Below are positions 1 through 10,659 of a DNA stretch of 64,000 nucleotides, in pieces. The DNA lies in assembly GCA_963832725.1 (NCBI GenBank), contig CAWHVG010000005.1, forward strand, positions 310,001-374,000. The letters run 5' to 3'. The notes below the pieces were generated by a model that worked only from the letters and a program-made list of their open reading frames with translations, did no database searches and was not told the DNA's origin. The DNA is from JAEZBP01 sp963832725 (GTDB lineage: Bacteria > Myxococcota_A > Polyangia > Polyangiales > Sandaracinaceae). Each line of letters starts with the position of its first letter. Position 1 is the stretch's first letter. Both the position numbers and the translations under genes were made by a program.

Positions 1-8
1 GTCGGCTC

Positions 9-812
9 ATGAGCCGCGACGAGGATGCAGCGCCGCCAATCGAAGCGGCCATCCTCGACCTCGACGGTGTGGTCACACAGACGGCGTCGGTTCACGAGCG
101 AGCGTGGAAGCGCGTCTTCGACGGCTGGCTGGCCTCGCGCCGCGACAGCCCTCCCTTCTCCGCCGACGACTACCGCCGCTACGTGGACGGACGGCCGCGC
201 CTCGACGGCGTGCGCACGTTCGTGACCTCGCGCGGCCGCACGGTGCCGGAGGGGACGCCCTCGGATCCGCCCGGCTACGGGACGCTGTACGCCATCGCCA
301 CGCTGAAGAACGACCTCTTCCAGCGGCTGCTCCGCGAGGACGGCGTGCGCACCTACCCGGACGCGGTGGAGGCGCTCCGCCGCTGGCGCGACGCCGGGCT
401 CCGGACGGCGATGGTGAGCGCGAGCCGCAACGCGGCGACCGTCCTCGCCGCAGCCGAGCTCGAGCATCTCTTCGACACGCGCGTCGACGGAGTGACGGCG
501 GCCGAGCGCGGGCTGCCCGGGAAACCCGCACCCGACACCTTCCTCGAGGCCGCCCGCGCGCTCGGCGTGGCGCCGGAGCGCTGCATGGTGATCGAGGACG
601 CCGTGGCCGGGGTCCGCGCGGGCGCAGCCGGATCCTTCGGATTGGTCGTCGGCGTGAGCCGCGACGGTGACGACGAGGCGCTCTCGCGCGCTGGCGCGCA
701 TCGCATCGTCCACGCACTGAGCGAGCTGCCCGAGCGACCCGTGTGCGCTCGGAGCTCGACCGGAGATGGCACCAGCGTAGCCAGGAGTGATGGTGCGACA
801 CTTTCCCATTGA
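9..812 (+). CDS. HAD-superfamily sugar-phosphate phosphatase/phosphomutase (beta-PGM-like)
   Basis: A 267-residue cytosolic HAD hydrolase of the beta-phosphoglucomutase type. The nucleophile loop DLDGVVT lies near residue 18, with the two Asp residues that form and activate the aspartyl phosphate. The conserved lysine is in GKPAPDTF (about residue 172) and the acidic motif is IEDAVAGV (about 196). Between them is a helical cap that normally selects the substrate. The family acts on hexose or disaccharide phosphates, and members of this branch are often next to or fused with GH65 phosphorylases; the neighbour that could show this lies left of the window. The last 40 residues are a non-conserved tail. 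The exact substrate cannot be read from sequence. Confidence 0.85.
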   Translation: MSRDEDAAPPIEAAILDLDGVVTQTASVHERAWKRVFDGWLASRRDSPPFSADDYRRYVDGRPRLDGVRTFVTSRGRTVPEGTPSDPPGYGTLYAIATLKNDLFQRLLREDGVRTYPDAVEALRRWRDAGLRTAMVSASRNAATVLAAAELEHLFDTRVDGVTAAERGLPGKPAPDTFLEAARALGVAPERCMVIEDAVAGVRAGAAGSFGLVVGVSRDGDDEALSRAGAHRIVHALSELPERPVCARSSTGDGTSVARSDGATLSH

Positions 813-956
813 TCTGCGCGCAACGACGCGTCTCGCTACGCCAGCAATCTCGCTGTGCGTCGACGAATTGCCACGTCCAGACATGCGGTCCACTCGCAAT
901 GGAGACCCCCGTGGCTCTGGGCGGTTCGTGTTTACGTCCCGTGGGTGGAGGCCGTG

Positions 957-1938
957 ATGCACTTGAAGTCCAAGACGACCGATCTCGAGTCGATGACGTC
1001 GCCGTCGCCGCTCGACTCCGCCGTCGCCCTCGAGGGAGGCCCGCGCCACGACCGGTGGGACCGCCTACGCTACGTGCTGGGCCACCCCGTCCACCTAGTG
1101 TGCCTGGGCGCGCTGATGCTGATGGGCGTCTTCATCGCGAGCCCCTGGATGTTGCTCCCGATCCTCGCGTTCGAGGTGCTGACCGCGAGCGTCGTGCCGA
1201 AGGTGCGCGGTATCCGGCAGAAGGCCGACAAGCGGCGCCGCGAGCGCCGCCGCCAGAACGCCGCGCGGGCCCGCTCGGGGATGGTCGCCTACATGGAGGC
1301 GTTGCACGGGCGTGAGCTGACCGAGCTCGAGCGCCGAGCCGCCATCGCGCGCACCCACGCCTCGACGGCGGGCGACGCGTTCGAGGCGCTCCTCGACGAC
1401 TGGTACGGCGTCGACCGCCTGCTCGGCTCGTACGTGCGTCTCTCCATCGCACACCGCACGGCGCGCGAGTCGGCGGCCCTGACCGATCGGGACAAGCTCT
1501 GCCACGAGTATCCGACACCTCGAGCGGGAGCGGGAGCGGGCGAGCTCGCCGAGGCTACGGGGCCTCATGGACCGCCAGCTCACGCTGCTGCGGAGCCGCG
1601 CGGCGTGCCTCGAGCGCAACGAAGAGGAGCGCGAGGCGTTGGCGCTCGAGCTGAACGCGGTGGCATCCCTCTGCCGGCTGGTGCACGAGCGCACGTTCTC
1701 CCTGGTGAGCTCGCCGGATCTGCACACGGAGGTGGACCGCCTGATCACCGAGACGCAGCTCCAGGATCAGGCCATCGGCGAGGTCGACGCCGCTGCGCAC
1801 GATGTCGAGGAGGAGATCCGCTCGTCGACCGACCGGAGCACCGGCGTTCGCGTCGCAGTGCTCGAGGAGGTCGAAGCCGAAGAGGAGGACGACGACCCCA
1901 CCGCGCGGGTCATCCTGCGGGCGGGCGGCATGCGCTGA
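957..1938 (+). CDS. Membrane-anchored coiled-coil protein of unknown function (frame break)
   Basis: I do not recognise this family. The ATG at 957 follows GGAGG at about 6 nt. Residues 40-85 form two hydrophobic segments (LVCLGALMLMGVF and LLPILAFEVL), and a basic stretch rich in KRRRERRR follows. The rest is a long acidic or mixed helix, probably coiled coil, ending in an Asp/Glu-rich segment. Around 1500-1515 the frame changes: the first part ends in ...LTDRDKLCHE and the helical pattern resumes one frame over with RHLERERERA, running to the stop at 1938. Bridged, the product is about 327 residues. The smooth continuation of the helix suggests a one-base sequence error. The gene is followed by a strong terminator-like hairpin. 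Confidence 0.6.
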
Positions 1939-2013
1939 GTGCGACCGTGCGCAGCGCATGCGTCGAGCCTCCCCACTTCGCAACAGAGCACATGAGCTCC
2001 GATCTCGACGGCG

Positions 2014-2053
2014 GCGCCCGTGCCCGATGCTGGCACGGGCGCTGCTCTCCTTT
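2014..2053 (+). terminator. Hairpin terminator after the coiled-coil gene
   Basis: GCGCCCGTGCC at 2014-2024 pairs perfectly with GGCACGGGCGC at 2032-2042 across a 7-nt loop. A pyrimidine-rich stretch with TTT at 2051-2053 follows. It sits between the stop at 1938 and the lipoprotein start at 2118. Confidence 0.6.
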
Positions 2054-2117
2054 CGTGGGCACGACGAGCTCCGACGAGCTCCGCGCGACAAACGACTCAG
2101 GGCCGAGGAGAACGACG

Positions 2118-2906
2118 ATGAAGACGATTGGATCCCTCCTCACGAGCACGCTTTCTCTCCTCGCTCTGGCGGGCTGTCATACGCAGACCGCACCACAGAC
2201 GGACGGAGCGGGCACCGCCGGTGGTGAGACGCAGCAGGGCCGCGTTCAAATGTACGATGGCGAGGGCAACCAGATGCGCCGCAGCACGACACGCGCGGAG
2301 CAACCGACCTACCCGCCGCAGGACGGCACGAGCGCCGCGGCCGCCCCTTCATCCGGCGCGTCCGACGGCGCGATGATGCAAGGCCAGGGCGGCATGATGG
2401 GCCAGGACCACGCGATGGGACAGGGCTCCATGATGCAGGGCCAGGACCACACGATGGGACAGGGCTCCATGATGCAGGGCCAGGACCACACGATGGGACA
2501 GGGCTCCATGATGCAGGGCCAGGGCGGCATGCAGGGAGGCCCGATGGCCGCCGCGTGCCCGATGGTCGGCGACGGCGCGCAGGTGAGGGAGCAGGACATC
2601 GAGGGTGGCGTCGCGCTCACGTTCACCTCGGAGGATCCGGCGCAGGTCGACACGCTCCGGGCGCACGTCCAGCGCATGGCCCGCATGCCCGGCTGGTCGG
2701 GGCAGGGCCATGGGCCGAACGCCTTGCCTCCCTCGGACGCCTTCGCCGTCGACGTGCCGAACGGCGCCCGCCTCGAGTTGCGCGCACGCGCGCCGGCCGA
2801 TGTCCTCGCCCTCCGCGACGCCGCCCGCGCCCGCACCGACCGGATGCGAGCGGGGGAGTGCCCGAGGATGCGCGCCTCTGCCGGGCGAGCGCAGCCTCCC
2901 GCGTGA
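2118..2906 (+). CDS. Met/His/Gln-rich lipoprotein with 13-residue repeats
   Basis: A 262-residue secreted lipoprotein. The signal peptide runs to a lipobox LALAGC at about residues 16-21, and GAGGAG lies just upstream of the ATG. Residues 80-140 hold nearly three tandem copies of MMQGQDHTMGQGS (39 bp each), flanked by further MMQGQ and MGQ blocks. The C-terminal 110 residues are a small folded domain beginning PMVGDGAQV. This contains a long amphipathic helix (VDTLRAHVQRMARMPGW) and ends in a conserved CPRM. The Met- and His-rich repeats resemble periplasmic copper-handling segments, so metal binding is a reasonable inference, but no known copper chaperone fold was recognised. Confidence 0.7.
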   Translation: MKTIGSLLTSTLSLLALAGCHTQTAPQTDGAGTAGGETQQGRVQMYDGEGNQMRRSTTRAEQPTYPPQDGTSAAAAPSSGASDGAMMQGQGGMMGQDHAMGQGSMMQGQDHTMGQGSMMQGQDHTMGQGSMMQGQGGMQGGPMAAACPMVGDGAQVREQDIEGGVALTFTSEDPAQVDTLRAHVQRMARMPGWSGQGHGPNALPPSDAFAVDVPNGARLELRARAPADVLALRDAARARTDRMRAGECPRMRASAGRAQPPA

Positions 2907-2986
2907 TCCACCGGACGAGTACATCGACCGACAATCAACCCTGATCAGTGTCGATGGTGAATCACGATTGTCGTCGCACCGCAATG

Positions 2987-3006
2987 GGCCGAGCTCGCGC
3001 TCGGCC
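2987..3006. terminator. Bidirectional hairpin between convergent genes
   Basis: GGCCGAGC and GCTCGGCC form a perfect 8-bp stem with a TCGC loop. It lies between the lipoprotein stop (2906, plus strand) and the antiporter stop (3013, minus strand), where a shared terminator is expected. No T-run follows on either side. Confidence 0.4.
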
Positions 3007-3012
3007 ATGCCG

Positions 3013-4925
3013 TCAGCCCGGTACCACCGCACCGCCAGCGCCCGCTTGGGCACGCGCCTCGGTGCTCGGCATCACCACGCCCAGGTGCTCGAACCCGGCT
3101 CGATCGAGCGCCTTGTGCGCGGCGTCGAGCGCGTCGAGGTCGACCACGAAGATCACCTCGGAGCGCTTGCGAAAGCGAGTGTCACGGGTGACCGGCTCGA
3201 TCACGGCCTTGCGGCGGTGGACGAGCGGCAAGTAGGGCGGGTTGGTCTCGTCGCCGGTCAGGACGCTCGTCGCCTTCTTGCCGCGGAAGCGCCAGCGCTC
3301 AATCCGCGCCGTCTCGTGGTCGAGCCTCTGCGACCAGAGCGCGACGTTCGCCAGCCCGCCGAAGAGCACCTCCGCGCCCAAGTCCTCGACCATCTCCGGC
3401 GTCACGCCCCGCGTCCACGCCGTGACCGCCACGCCGTAGCGGATGCCCTTCACCGCCCGCCGCGCCTTCTGGGCGAAGAGGTAGTTCATGTCCTCGTTCG
3501 CCGTCAGACAGAGCGCGCCCTTGCGCGTGTCGAGCGCGGCCTTGAGAGGATCGCCGGCTCGAGCGCGTTGCCTTGGATCGCCCGCAGCCCGTCGGCCTCG
3601 GCCGCGAGGATGTTCTGCGGATCGTTGTCGACCAAGAGACAGTCGACGCCGATCGGATCGATCGCGTCCGCCATCCGCCGGGCCAAGGGGTTGGCCCCCA
3701 CGATGACCCAGCCGGCGTCGCGCTTGCGCTTGAGCCCCAGCCCGCGCGCGGCCAGGGGACCCGTCAGCGCCGACCAGAGCACCGTGACCGCGATCACCAA
3801 GAAGACCAGCGCGCGCAGCTCGGTCCCGCCCGCGATGCCGGCCGCGTCGAGCTCGTAGCCGAAGAGGGAGGCGACGGCGGCGGCGACGATTCCGCGCGGG
3901 CCGATCCAGGCGATGAAGACCCGCTCCTTTCGGCTCAGATCCGTCCGCAGGGTGCTCACCCACACGCTCAGCGGTCGCACGAAGGCGATGCAGCACGCGG
4001 CCACGGCAATCCCCCGCCAGCCCAGCGCCATCACCTGGCTCAGCCGCACGTCGGCGACGAGCAGGACGAAGAGCATGCCGATCAGCAGGACGGTGAGCTG
4101 CTCCTTGAACTCGGCCAGCTCGTGCCGGATGTGCGTCCGGCTGTTGCCGACCACCATGCCGGCGACGATCACCGACGCGATGCCGCTCTCGTGCACGATC
4201 GCGTTGGGCAGCTCGAACGCCAGAGCCGCCCACGCGAGCGCGAAGACGTTCTCGAGCCCCTCCGGGACGACGTTGCGATAGCGGAGCAGAGCCGCCAGCA
4301 CGAGGCCGAACGCCAGCCCGGCGACCCCGCCGAAGAACAGGCGGCCGAGGATGGTCGGCGTGGCCAGCGCCCAGCCCTCGCCCGAGGGTCGCAGCACCAG
4401 CTCGAGCGCCACCGCCGCGGTGATGGCGCCCACCGCGTCGATGAGCACGCCCTCGGCCTCGAGCACGGTGGCCACCGTCTTCTTCACGCGCATCCTGCGC
4501 ATCAAGGGGGTGACGACGGTGGGGCCCGTCACGACGACGAGCGTCCCGAAGAGGAGCGAGCGCTGCCAATCCCAGCCGAGGATCAGCGCCGCCGCCAGCG
4601 CGCCGGTGAGCAAGCTGACCAGGGCGCCGATGCTGATGAGCTGCCGGATGGCCCTCCCCTCGCGGCGCAGCCGCCGCCACTCGAGGCCGAGGCCGCCCTC
4701 GAAGAGGATGATGGCGACCGCGAAGCCGACAATCGCCGACTGGCCCGAGCCGAGCGACTCGGGCTGCACGACGTCGGCTACGTCCGGACCGAGGACGACG
4801 CCCAACACCAAGAGCAGCACGATGCCGGGCAGGCGAAGGTGCTGGGCGAGCGACTGGCCTGCGATGCCCGCCGCGAGCGCGATGGCGACCGTCAGCGCCG
4901 GGTTGTCGTGGAGATGGAGCTGCAC
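3013..4925 (-). CDS. Cation/proton antiporter with TrkA-type C-terminal domain (frame break)
   Basis: A CPA-family Na+/H+ or K+/H+ antiporter of about 637 residues. Residues 1-400 hold about 12 membrane helices; conserved polar helices include GPTVVTPLM and AEGVLIDAVGA, the latter with the Glu/Asp pair usual for ion exchange. Residues 410-480 are a Rossmann TrkA_N (RCK) domain (WVIVGANPLARR; CLLVDNDPQNI) that would bind a nucleotide and gate transport. The frame changes at about 3547: one frame reads to ...GNALEPAIL and the other resumes with KAALDTRKGALCL and continues to 3013. The two parts make one RCK-type protein, so a CTCTC miscount is the likely cause. Ion specificity is unknown. Confidence 0.82.
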
Positions 4926-5057
4926 GCAGACGGCATCGTAGCGGCGTCTCGGCGTTGGAGCCGGTTCGCTGTGAGGGCTCGCGGGCGTACGAGGCCACGA
5001 GCCGGCAACCCTGCGGACGGGGTCATCGCGACGAAAGGTCGCGCGGAAGACACACCT

Positions 5058-7061
5058 TCAGTGCGGATGGAAGGTGAAAGGGAAGCGCGCGGGCGTGGGG
5101 CGGCCGTTGGCGGCCGGCGGGAAGTGGGTGTCGCGCACGATGTTGCGCGTGCAGCGGCCCAGCCACTCGTCGCCCGTTCCGTTGTGGACGACCTCGGCGT
5201 TCTGGACCGTGCCGTCGGGTCCCACCGTCCACGCGATGGTCACGACGCCGGCGAGGTCGGGCACGCGGCGCAAGCGCCTCTGGTAGCAGCGCGATTCCAG
5301 GTAGGGAAGGCGCGCGCGGATGGCGCCCATGATCTGCGCCTGGTTGAGGCCGTTGGCCGGTCGGGCGGGACGCGCCGGCGCCTGGGGCTGCGCGGGCGGT
5401 CGCGCCGGCGGCGTCTGTGCCGCGGGCTGCTCTTCCTCGTGTTGCGGCTCCTGCTGCGGCTCCTGCTGGGCCGGCTCGTCGACGTGCTCTTCCTCCGCCG
5501 CCCGATCGCTCGCATGACGGCGGTGCCCACGCCGGTGGTGATGGGCCACGGGCGTCGCGCTCGCCTCCGGTGCCTCGTCCCCTTCGTCCGGCTGCTCGTC
5601 GCCGGCCGCCTCGGGAGGCCGCGCCGGCGGATCGCTCCCCTCCGGCTCGGTCGGCGCGGTCGGCGCCTGCGGGGTCGTCGTCTCCGCCTGCTGCGTCGCG
5701 GATGCAGCCGACTCGGGCTCGTTGGCCGCCACCGGCTCCGTCTCTTCCTCGGATCCGGCGAGGAGCAACGCGCCTCCGACCGTGCCGGCCGCGCCGAGGC
5801 CGAAGACGACCAGCAAGAGGGCGATCAGCCCGACCCGAGACTTGGCCGGCGCCGCCTGCGCCGCCGCGGTGGGGACCGAGGGCACGGCGTCGGAGGGAAG
5901 GGCCTGGGTGCCGCCGCGGCTCGGCGGCATGGGTGTACCGGCCGCCGTGGCCGGGAACGAGCCCGGCTGGCGCTGCGCACCCGGCTCGCTCGACCCCCCC
6001 GGATACGAGCCCGGCTGCGACCCACCCGGGTACGAGCCCGGCTGCGACCCGCCCGGGTACGAGCCCGGCTGCGACCCGCCCGGATACGAGCCCGGCTGGC
6101 TCTGGCCGCCGTAGCCACCGCTGGAGAGGTCCGGCGCGCCCGCCGCCGTGCCGGGCGAGCTCGACAACGCCAGCGAGGTCGCCGCCATGCCCACGTCGGA
6201 CCTACCGCCCGCGGTCGCCTGCGCGGCCGAGTGCATCGCGCCGAGGAGCGCGCGCGCCGTCTGGAAGCGCTTGTCCCAATCCTGCTCGAGGCAGGTCGAG
6301 ACCACGTCGACCAGCGGCGGCGGCACCCCGGGCGCCACCTGGTCGAGCCGCATCGGCGCCTCGGTGAACATCTTGGCGATGAGCTGCGTGATCGTCTCGG
6401 CCTCGTAGGGCATGCGGCCCGAGAGCGCCTCGAAGAACACCACGCCCATCGCGTAGACGTCGGCGCGCGCGTCGATGTCCGGCAGGCCCTTCGCCTGCTC
6501 CGGCGAGAGGTAGTGCGCGGTCCCTACCACGGCGCCGGTCGCGGTGAGCTTGCTGAGCTGCCCGTCGCTCATGTCCTTGGCCACGCCGAAGTCGAGGACC
6601 TTCGGGACCCATCCGCCGCTGCGCCGGCGCGCCAGGAAGATGTTGTCGGGCTTCAGATCGCGGTGGATGATCCCGTCGTCGTGCACCTCGGCCAGGGCGC
6701 TGAGGACGCCGTCGGCCATGTCGAGGACCTCCTGCACCGACATCGGGCCGCGCTCGAGGCGCTCGCCGAGGCTCTCGCCTTCGAGCATCTCCATGGCGAT
6801 CCACGGCGCGCCCTCGTGCTCACCGGCGTCGAAGACCTGCACGATGCTCGGGTGGCTGACCCGCGAGGCGGCCACCGCTTCCCGCAGGAAGCGCTCCACC
6901 GCGGCCGGGACGGCGGCGAAGCGCTCGCTCATCACCTTCATGGCGACGCGCTTCTGCAGAACGGTGTTCGTGACGACGTAGACCGCCCCCATCCCCCCTT
7001 CGCCGAGGAGCCGCTCGATCCGGTACTTGCCCGCGAGGATCTCGCCTTCGTTCAGTGCCAT
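5058..7061 (-). CDS. Membrane-spanning Ser/Thr protein kinase with AgmX/TonB-like C-terminal domain
   Basis: A 667-residue eukaryote-type kinase. The N-terminal catalytic domain (about 10-275) has the glycine loop GEGGMGAVY, the lysine in RVAMKVM, the catalytic loop HRDLKPDN, DFG (in LDFGVAK) and SPEQ. All key residues are present, so it should be active. Residues 318-354 carry four copies of a 9-residue GSQPGSYPG repeat (27 bp each). One membrane helix is at about 395-422, then a long acidic/proline and His/Arg-rich linker. The last 95 residues look like the AgmX/PglI C-terminal domain, which resembles the TonB C-terminus (VTIAWTVGPDGTV; FPPAANGRP). The start MALNEG is chosen because the kinase fold begins directly after it. 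Confidence 0.88.
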   Translation of the reverse strand: MALNEGEILAGKYRIERLLGEGGMGAVYVVTNTVLQKRVAMKVMSERFAAVPAAVERFLREAVAASRVSHPSIVQVFDAGEHEGAPWIAMEMLEGESLGERLERGPMSVQEVLDMADGVLSALAEVHDDGIIHRDLKPDNIFLARRRSGGWVPKVLDFGVAKDMSDGQLSKLTATGAVVGTAHYLSPEQAKGLPDIDARADVYAMGVVFFEALSGRMPYEAETITQLIAKMFTEAPMRLDQVAPGVPPPLVDVVSTCLEQDWDKRFQTARALLGAMHSAAQATAGGRSDVGMAATSLALSSSPGTAAGAPDLSSGGYGGQSQPGSYPGGSQPGSYPGGSQPGSYPGGSQPGSYPGGSSEPGAQRQPGSFPATAAGTPMPPSRGGTQALPSDAVPSVPTAAAQAAPAKSRVGLIALLLVVFGLGAAGTVGGALLLAGSEEETEPVAANEPESAASATQQAETTTPQAPTAPTEPEGSDPPARPPEAAGDEQPDEGDEAPEASATPVAHHHRRGHRRHASDRAAEEEHVDEPAQQEPQQEPQHEEEQPAAQTPPARPPAQPQAPARPARPANGLNQAQIMGAIRARLPYLESRCYQRRLRRVPDLAGVVTIAWTVGPDGTVQNAEVVHNGTGDEWLGRCTRNIVRDTHFPPAANGRPTPARFPFTFHPH

Positions 7062-7304
7062 CTCGCCTCGAGCGGTCGCGCCGCCTTCACCCCACCGTCC
7101 CCGAGCCCGACATGGTCCACGGGGGCGACGAAGGTGGCAAGTGTAGCGCTCCGATGGGACGGGCGCGGGCGCGGATGTATTCGAGCGGCAAAGGGGGCCG
7201 GCTCCCCGGGGACGGATGCGGAGCTCGTGGCCGAGCGCGTGGCCGTACGACGACAATCGACGAGGCCGGGCGAGGCGGCATCCACATCGGTATGATGCGC
7301 CGCG

Positions 7305-10300
7305 ATGACGGCGCTCTCCCATCGAGTCGTGCTCGTGCCCCGCGCCGCCGCGCGTCAGGCGCAGGCGGCGTCGTGGGTGGCGGAGCACGAGAGCGCGGCG
7401 CAGGTGCTGGTGCTCGCGCCTTCGCTGGAGGCCGGCAGCCGGGTGCTGCGCCGAGCCGCCGAGGGCAAGCCGGCCGCGTTCGGTTGGCAGCGCGCGACCA
7501 TCTCCGAGCTGGCGGCCCGCCTCGGCGCCGCGAAGCTGGCGGCGGAGGGGCGCACGCAGGTCGCCCCGGTGGTGCTGGAGGCGGTCTGCGCCCGCATGGT
7601 CCACACGCTGCGGGAGGAGAACGCGCTCGGTCGCTACGCGCCCGTTGGCGATCGACCGGGTCTGCCCAGGGCGCTGGCGCGCAGCTTCGGCGAGCTGGCG
7701 CTGGCGGGCGTGGAGAGCGCGGCCGCGGGCCTTCCGCCGGATCTGGCGCGCCTCTATGCCGGTTTCCGCCGGGAGATGCGCGAGGCCGGGCTCGCCGACC
7801 GCGCCGACGTGCTCCGCGCCGCGACCGAGCGGGCCCGCGACCCGGCGCCTCATCCGCTCCTCGATCTGCCAATCGTGATCCTCAATCTGCCGGTGCAGAG
7901 CGCGCTGGAGGCAAACCTGATCGAAGTCCTCGCCGCGCGCGTCGCGATCCGCGCCGTCGTCCCGAGCGGGGACCCGGCGGCGACCCGCAGGCTGAGTCGC
8001 GCGCTCGGCGTGGAGGCGGAGACGCGGTTTGCCCCCACCCCGGCCCTCCCCCAGCGGGAGATGGAGCTCACGCGAAGAGCGGAGCACGACGGCCTCCAGC
8101 GGGGAGCGAGCTCGCGCGAAGAGCGAGATGAGAAGGACACGCGCGACGCGCTGGCGCGGCTCGGGGCCCAGCTCTTCGCCCGGGTGGCCGAGGGCGCGCC
8201 AATCGACGCCAGCGTGGAGCTCTTCAGCGCGCCCGGCGAGAGCCGCGAGTGCGTGGAGATCGCCCGCCGGGTGCTGGCCGCGGCGGACGAGGGCGTGCCC
8301 TTCAATCGGATGGCCGTCCTCACCCACGCGCCCGCCCGCTATCGCGCTCATCTCGTCGAGGCGCTGCGGCGGGCCAACGTGCCGACCCACTTCTCGCGCG
8401 GCACCGTGCGGCCCGACCCGGCCGGGCGCGCGCTCCTGGCCTTGCTCGCCTGCAAGGAAGAAGGGCTGAGCGCCCGCGCCTTCGCCGAGTACCTCTCGCT
8501 GGGCGTAGTGCCGGACGCCACCGGCGAGGGCGCGCCGCCCGACGCCGACGGAAGCGTGACCTGGCTCCCGCCCGAGGACGAGCTGAGCCCGGTGCCGGAG
8601 GACGACGAAGCGAGCAGCGCGCGCCGAGTCCGACGACACGAGCTTCGACCCGAGCGCACCGGTCGTCCGTGGCACGCTGCGCGCGCCCTGGCGGTGGGAG
8701 CGGCTGATCGTCGACGCAGCGGTGATCGGCGGCTCCGATCGCTGGCGGCGCCGGCTCGACGGGCTGGAGGCGGGCCTCGAGACGCAGGCCGCCGGCCTCG
8801 AGGATCCGGACGATCCGCGCAACCGCGGGATCGAACGACGCCGCCGCGATCTCACACACCTGCGCGCGTTCGCGCTGCCGCTGCTCGAGGCGTTGGAGGC
8901 GCTCCCGCGCCGCGCGACCTGGGGCGAGTGGGGCACGCAGCTCGCGAGGCTGGCCGAGCGAGCCATCCGAAAGCCCGCGCGCGTCCTCGCCGTCCTGCGC
9001 GAGCTGGCGCCGATGGGGCCGATCGGTCCGGTGGGGCTGACGGAGGTGACCCTGGTTCTGTCGAGTCGGCTGAGCGAGATGGTCAGCCCGCCGAGCGGCG
9101 CCCCGGCCGGCAAGCTCTACGTCGCGTCCATCACGGAAGCGCGCGGGCTCAGCTTCGACATCGTCTTCGTCCCCGGGCTGGCCGAGAAGGTCTTCCCCAA
9201 GAAGGTGATCGAGGATCCGATCGTCCCCGACCGGGTGCGCGGCGCGCTCAGCAGCGAGCTGGCCACGGCCGAGAGCCGCGTCGGCGAGGAGCGCCTCGCG
9301 CTGCGACTGGCCATCGGCGCGGCCGAGCGGCGCGTGGTGCTGAGCTACCCGCGCCTCGACACCGAGCGCGGCCGACCGCGCGTGCCTTCGTTCTACGCGC
9401 TGGAGGTGCTGCGGGCGATCGAGGGCACCCTCCCCTCGTTCGAAGAGCTGGCCTCGCGGGCCGAGGAAGCCGGCGCCGCGCGCATGGCCTGGCCGGCGCC
9501 GGAGCGGCCGGAGGACGCCATCGACGGCGCCGAGTACGACCTCGCGGTCCTCCACGATCTCTTGCACCAGCGCCGCTGGGACGAGATCCGCGGCGAGGCG
9601 CGCTACCTGATGCACGCCAACCCGCACCTCGCGCGAGCGCTCCGCAGCCGCTTCGCGCGCTGGGGCGAGAAGTGGTCGCGCGCCGACGGGATGGTGAACC
9701 CGAGCGAGGCCGCCAAGACGCTCTTGCAAGCGCACCGGCCGAGCGCGCGTCCCTACAGCGCCACCGCGCTCGAGCAGCTCGCGGCCTGCCCCTACCGTTT
9801 CTATCTGCGCAGCGTGGTCCGCCTCGAGCCGCGCGAGGTGCCCGAAGCGATCGAAGAGCTCGACCCGCGCGAGCGCGGCAGCCTCATCCACGAAGCGCAG
9901 GCCCGGGTGCTCGGCCGCCTGCGCGACGCCGCCATGCTCCCGCTCGAGGAGACTCGGCTGCCCGAAGCGCAGGCGATGCTGCGCGAGGTGATCGGGGAGA
10001 TCGCCGGCGCCTACGAAGAGCGGCTGGCGCCGGCCATCGATCGGGTCTGGCGCGACGCCGTGGACGACGTGCAGCGCGATCTCTCCGAGTGGCTGATCCG
10101 CATGGCCGATCAGCCCGAGTGGACGCCGACCGCGTTCGAGCTGGCGTTCGGGCTGAAGCAGAAAGAGGGACGCGATCGGGCCAGCACCGACGCGCCGGCC
10201 GAGCTGAACGAAGGGCTCACGCTGCGGGGCGCGATCGATCTGGTGGAGCAGAAGGACGGCCAGCTCCGCGCGACCGATCACAAGACCGGCGCCCACGTGG

Positions 10301-10659
10301 CCAACCCGACCCTCATCGCGGGCGGCCGGGTGCTCCAGCCCGTGCTCTACGCGCGGGTGCTGGAGGCGCTCTTCCCCGAGCAGCGCGTGGTCGGCGGCCG
10401 GCTCTACTACTGCACGGCCCGCGGCCGCTACGAGACCCGCTTCGTGCCCCTGAACGACGGGGCGCGAAGGGCGGTGAAGCTCCTCGCCACCACCCTCGAT
10501 CACCACGTCGCCAACGCGTTCTTGCCGGCCGCCCCGGCCGAGGGCGAGTGCCGCCGCTGCGACTACCGCGCTGTCTGCGGCCCGGCCGAGGAGCGGCGGG
10601 TGCGGCGCAAGCACAAGCGAGGCCTCGGCCCGCTCGAGACCTTGAGGAAGCAGCCGTGA
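7305..10659 (+). CDS. addB: AddB-like PD-(D/E)XK nuclease/inactive helicase subunit (frame break)
   Basis: About 1118 residues, in tandem with an AddA-like helicase-nuclease. AddAB enzymes resect double-strand breaks for RecA-dependent repair. The N-terminal part is helicase-like but lacks a Walker A motif, as in AddB. The C-terminal nuclease has the acidic/lysine motif IDLVEQ...DHKTG (about 976-993). Four cysteines would hold an iron-sulfur cluster: one in AACPYRF (about 826) and three in CRRCDYRAVC (about 1083-1092). The frame changes at about 8625-8640: the first part ends in ...SPVPEDDEA and the second starts with SFDPSAPVVRGTL. Residues 243-278 are an inserted low-conservation block. The stop overlaps the next start (GTGA). 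Confidence 0.75.
8030..8140 (+). repeat. Repeat-like insertion inside the AddB-like gene
   Basis: The block begins with a C-rich stretch (CCCCCACCCCGGCCCTCCCC) followed by AGCGGGAGATGG. This strongly resembles a dispersed intergenic repeat seen in many GC-rich proteobacteria, which in translation gives peptides such as PTPALPQRE or PHPGPPPAG. Two imperfect copies of CGCGAAGAGCG (about 8073 and 8115) follow. It keeps the reading frame open. The flanking protein sequence is of AddB type while the insert is not. Confidence 0.45.

Noticed and set aside
2907..3858. Plus-strand frames over the antiporter gene
   Set aside because: Antisense shadows; the minus strand has clear transporter and RCK motifs.
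7062..9113. N-terminal extension of the Ser/Thr kinase
   Set aside because: It is antisense to addB and has no domain; the kinase fold begins at MALNEG (7061).
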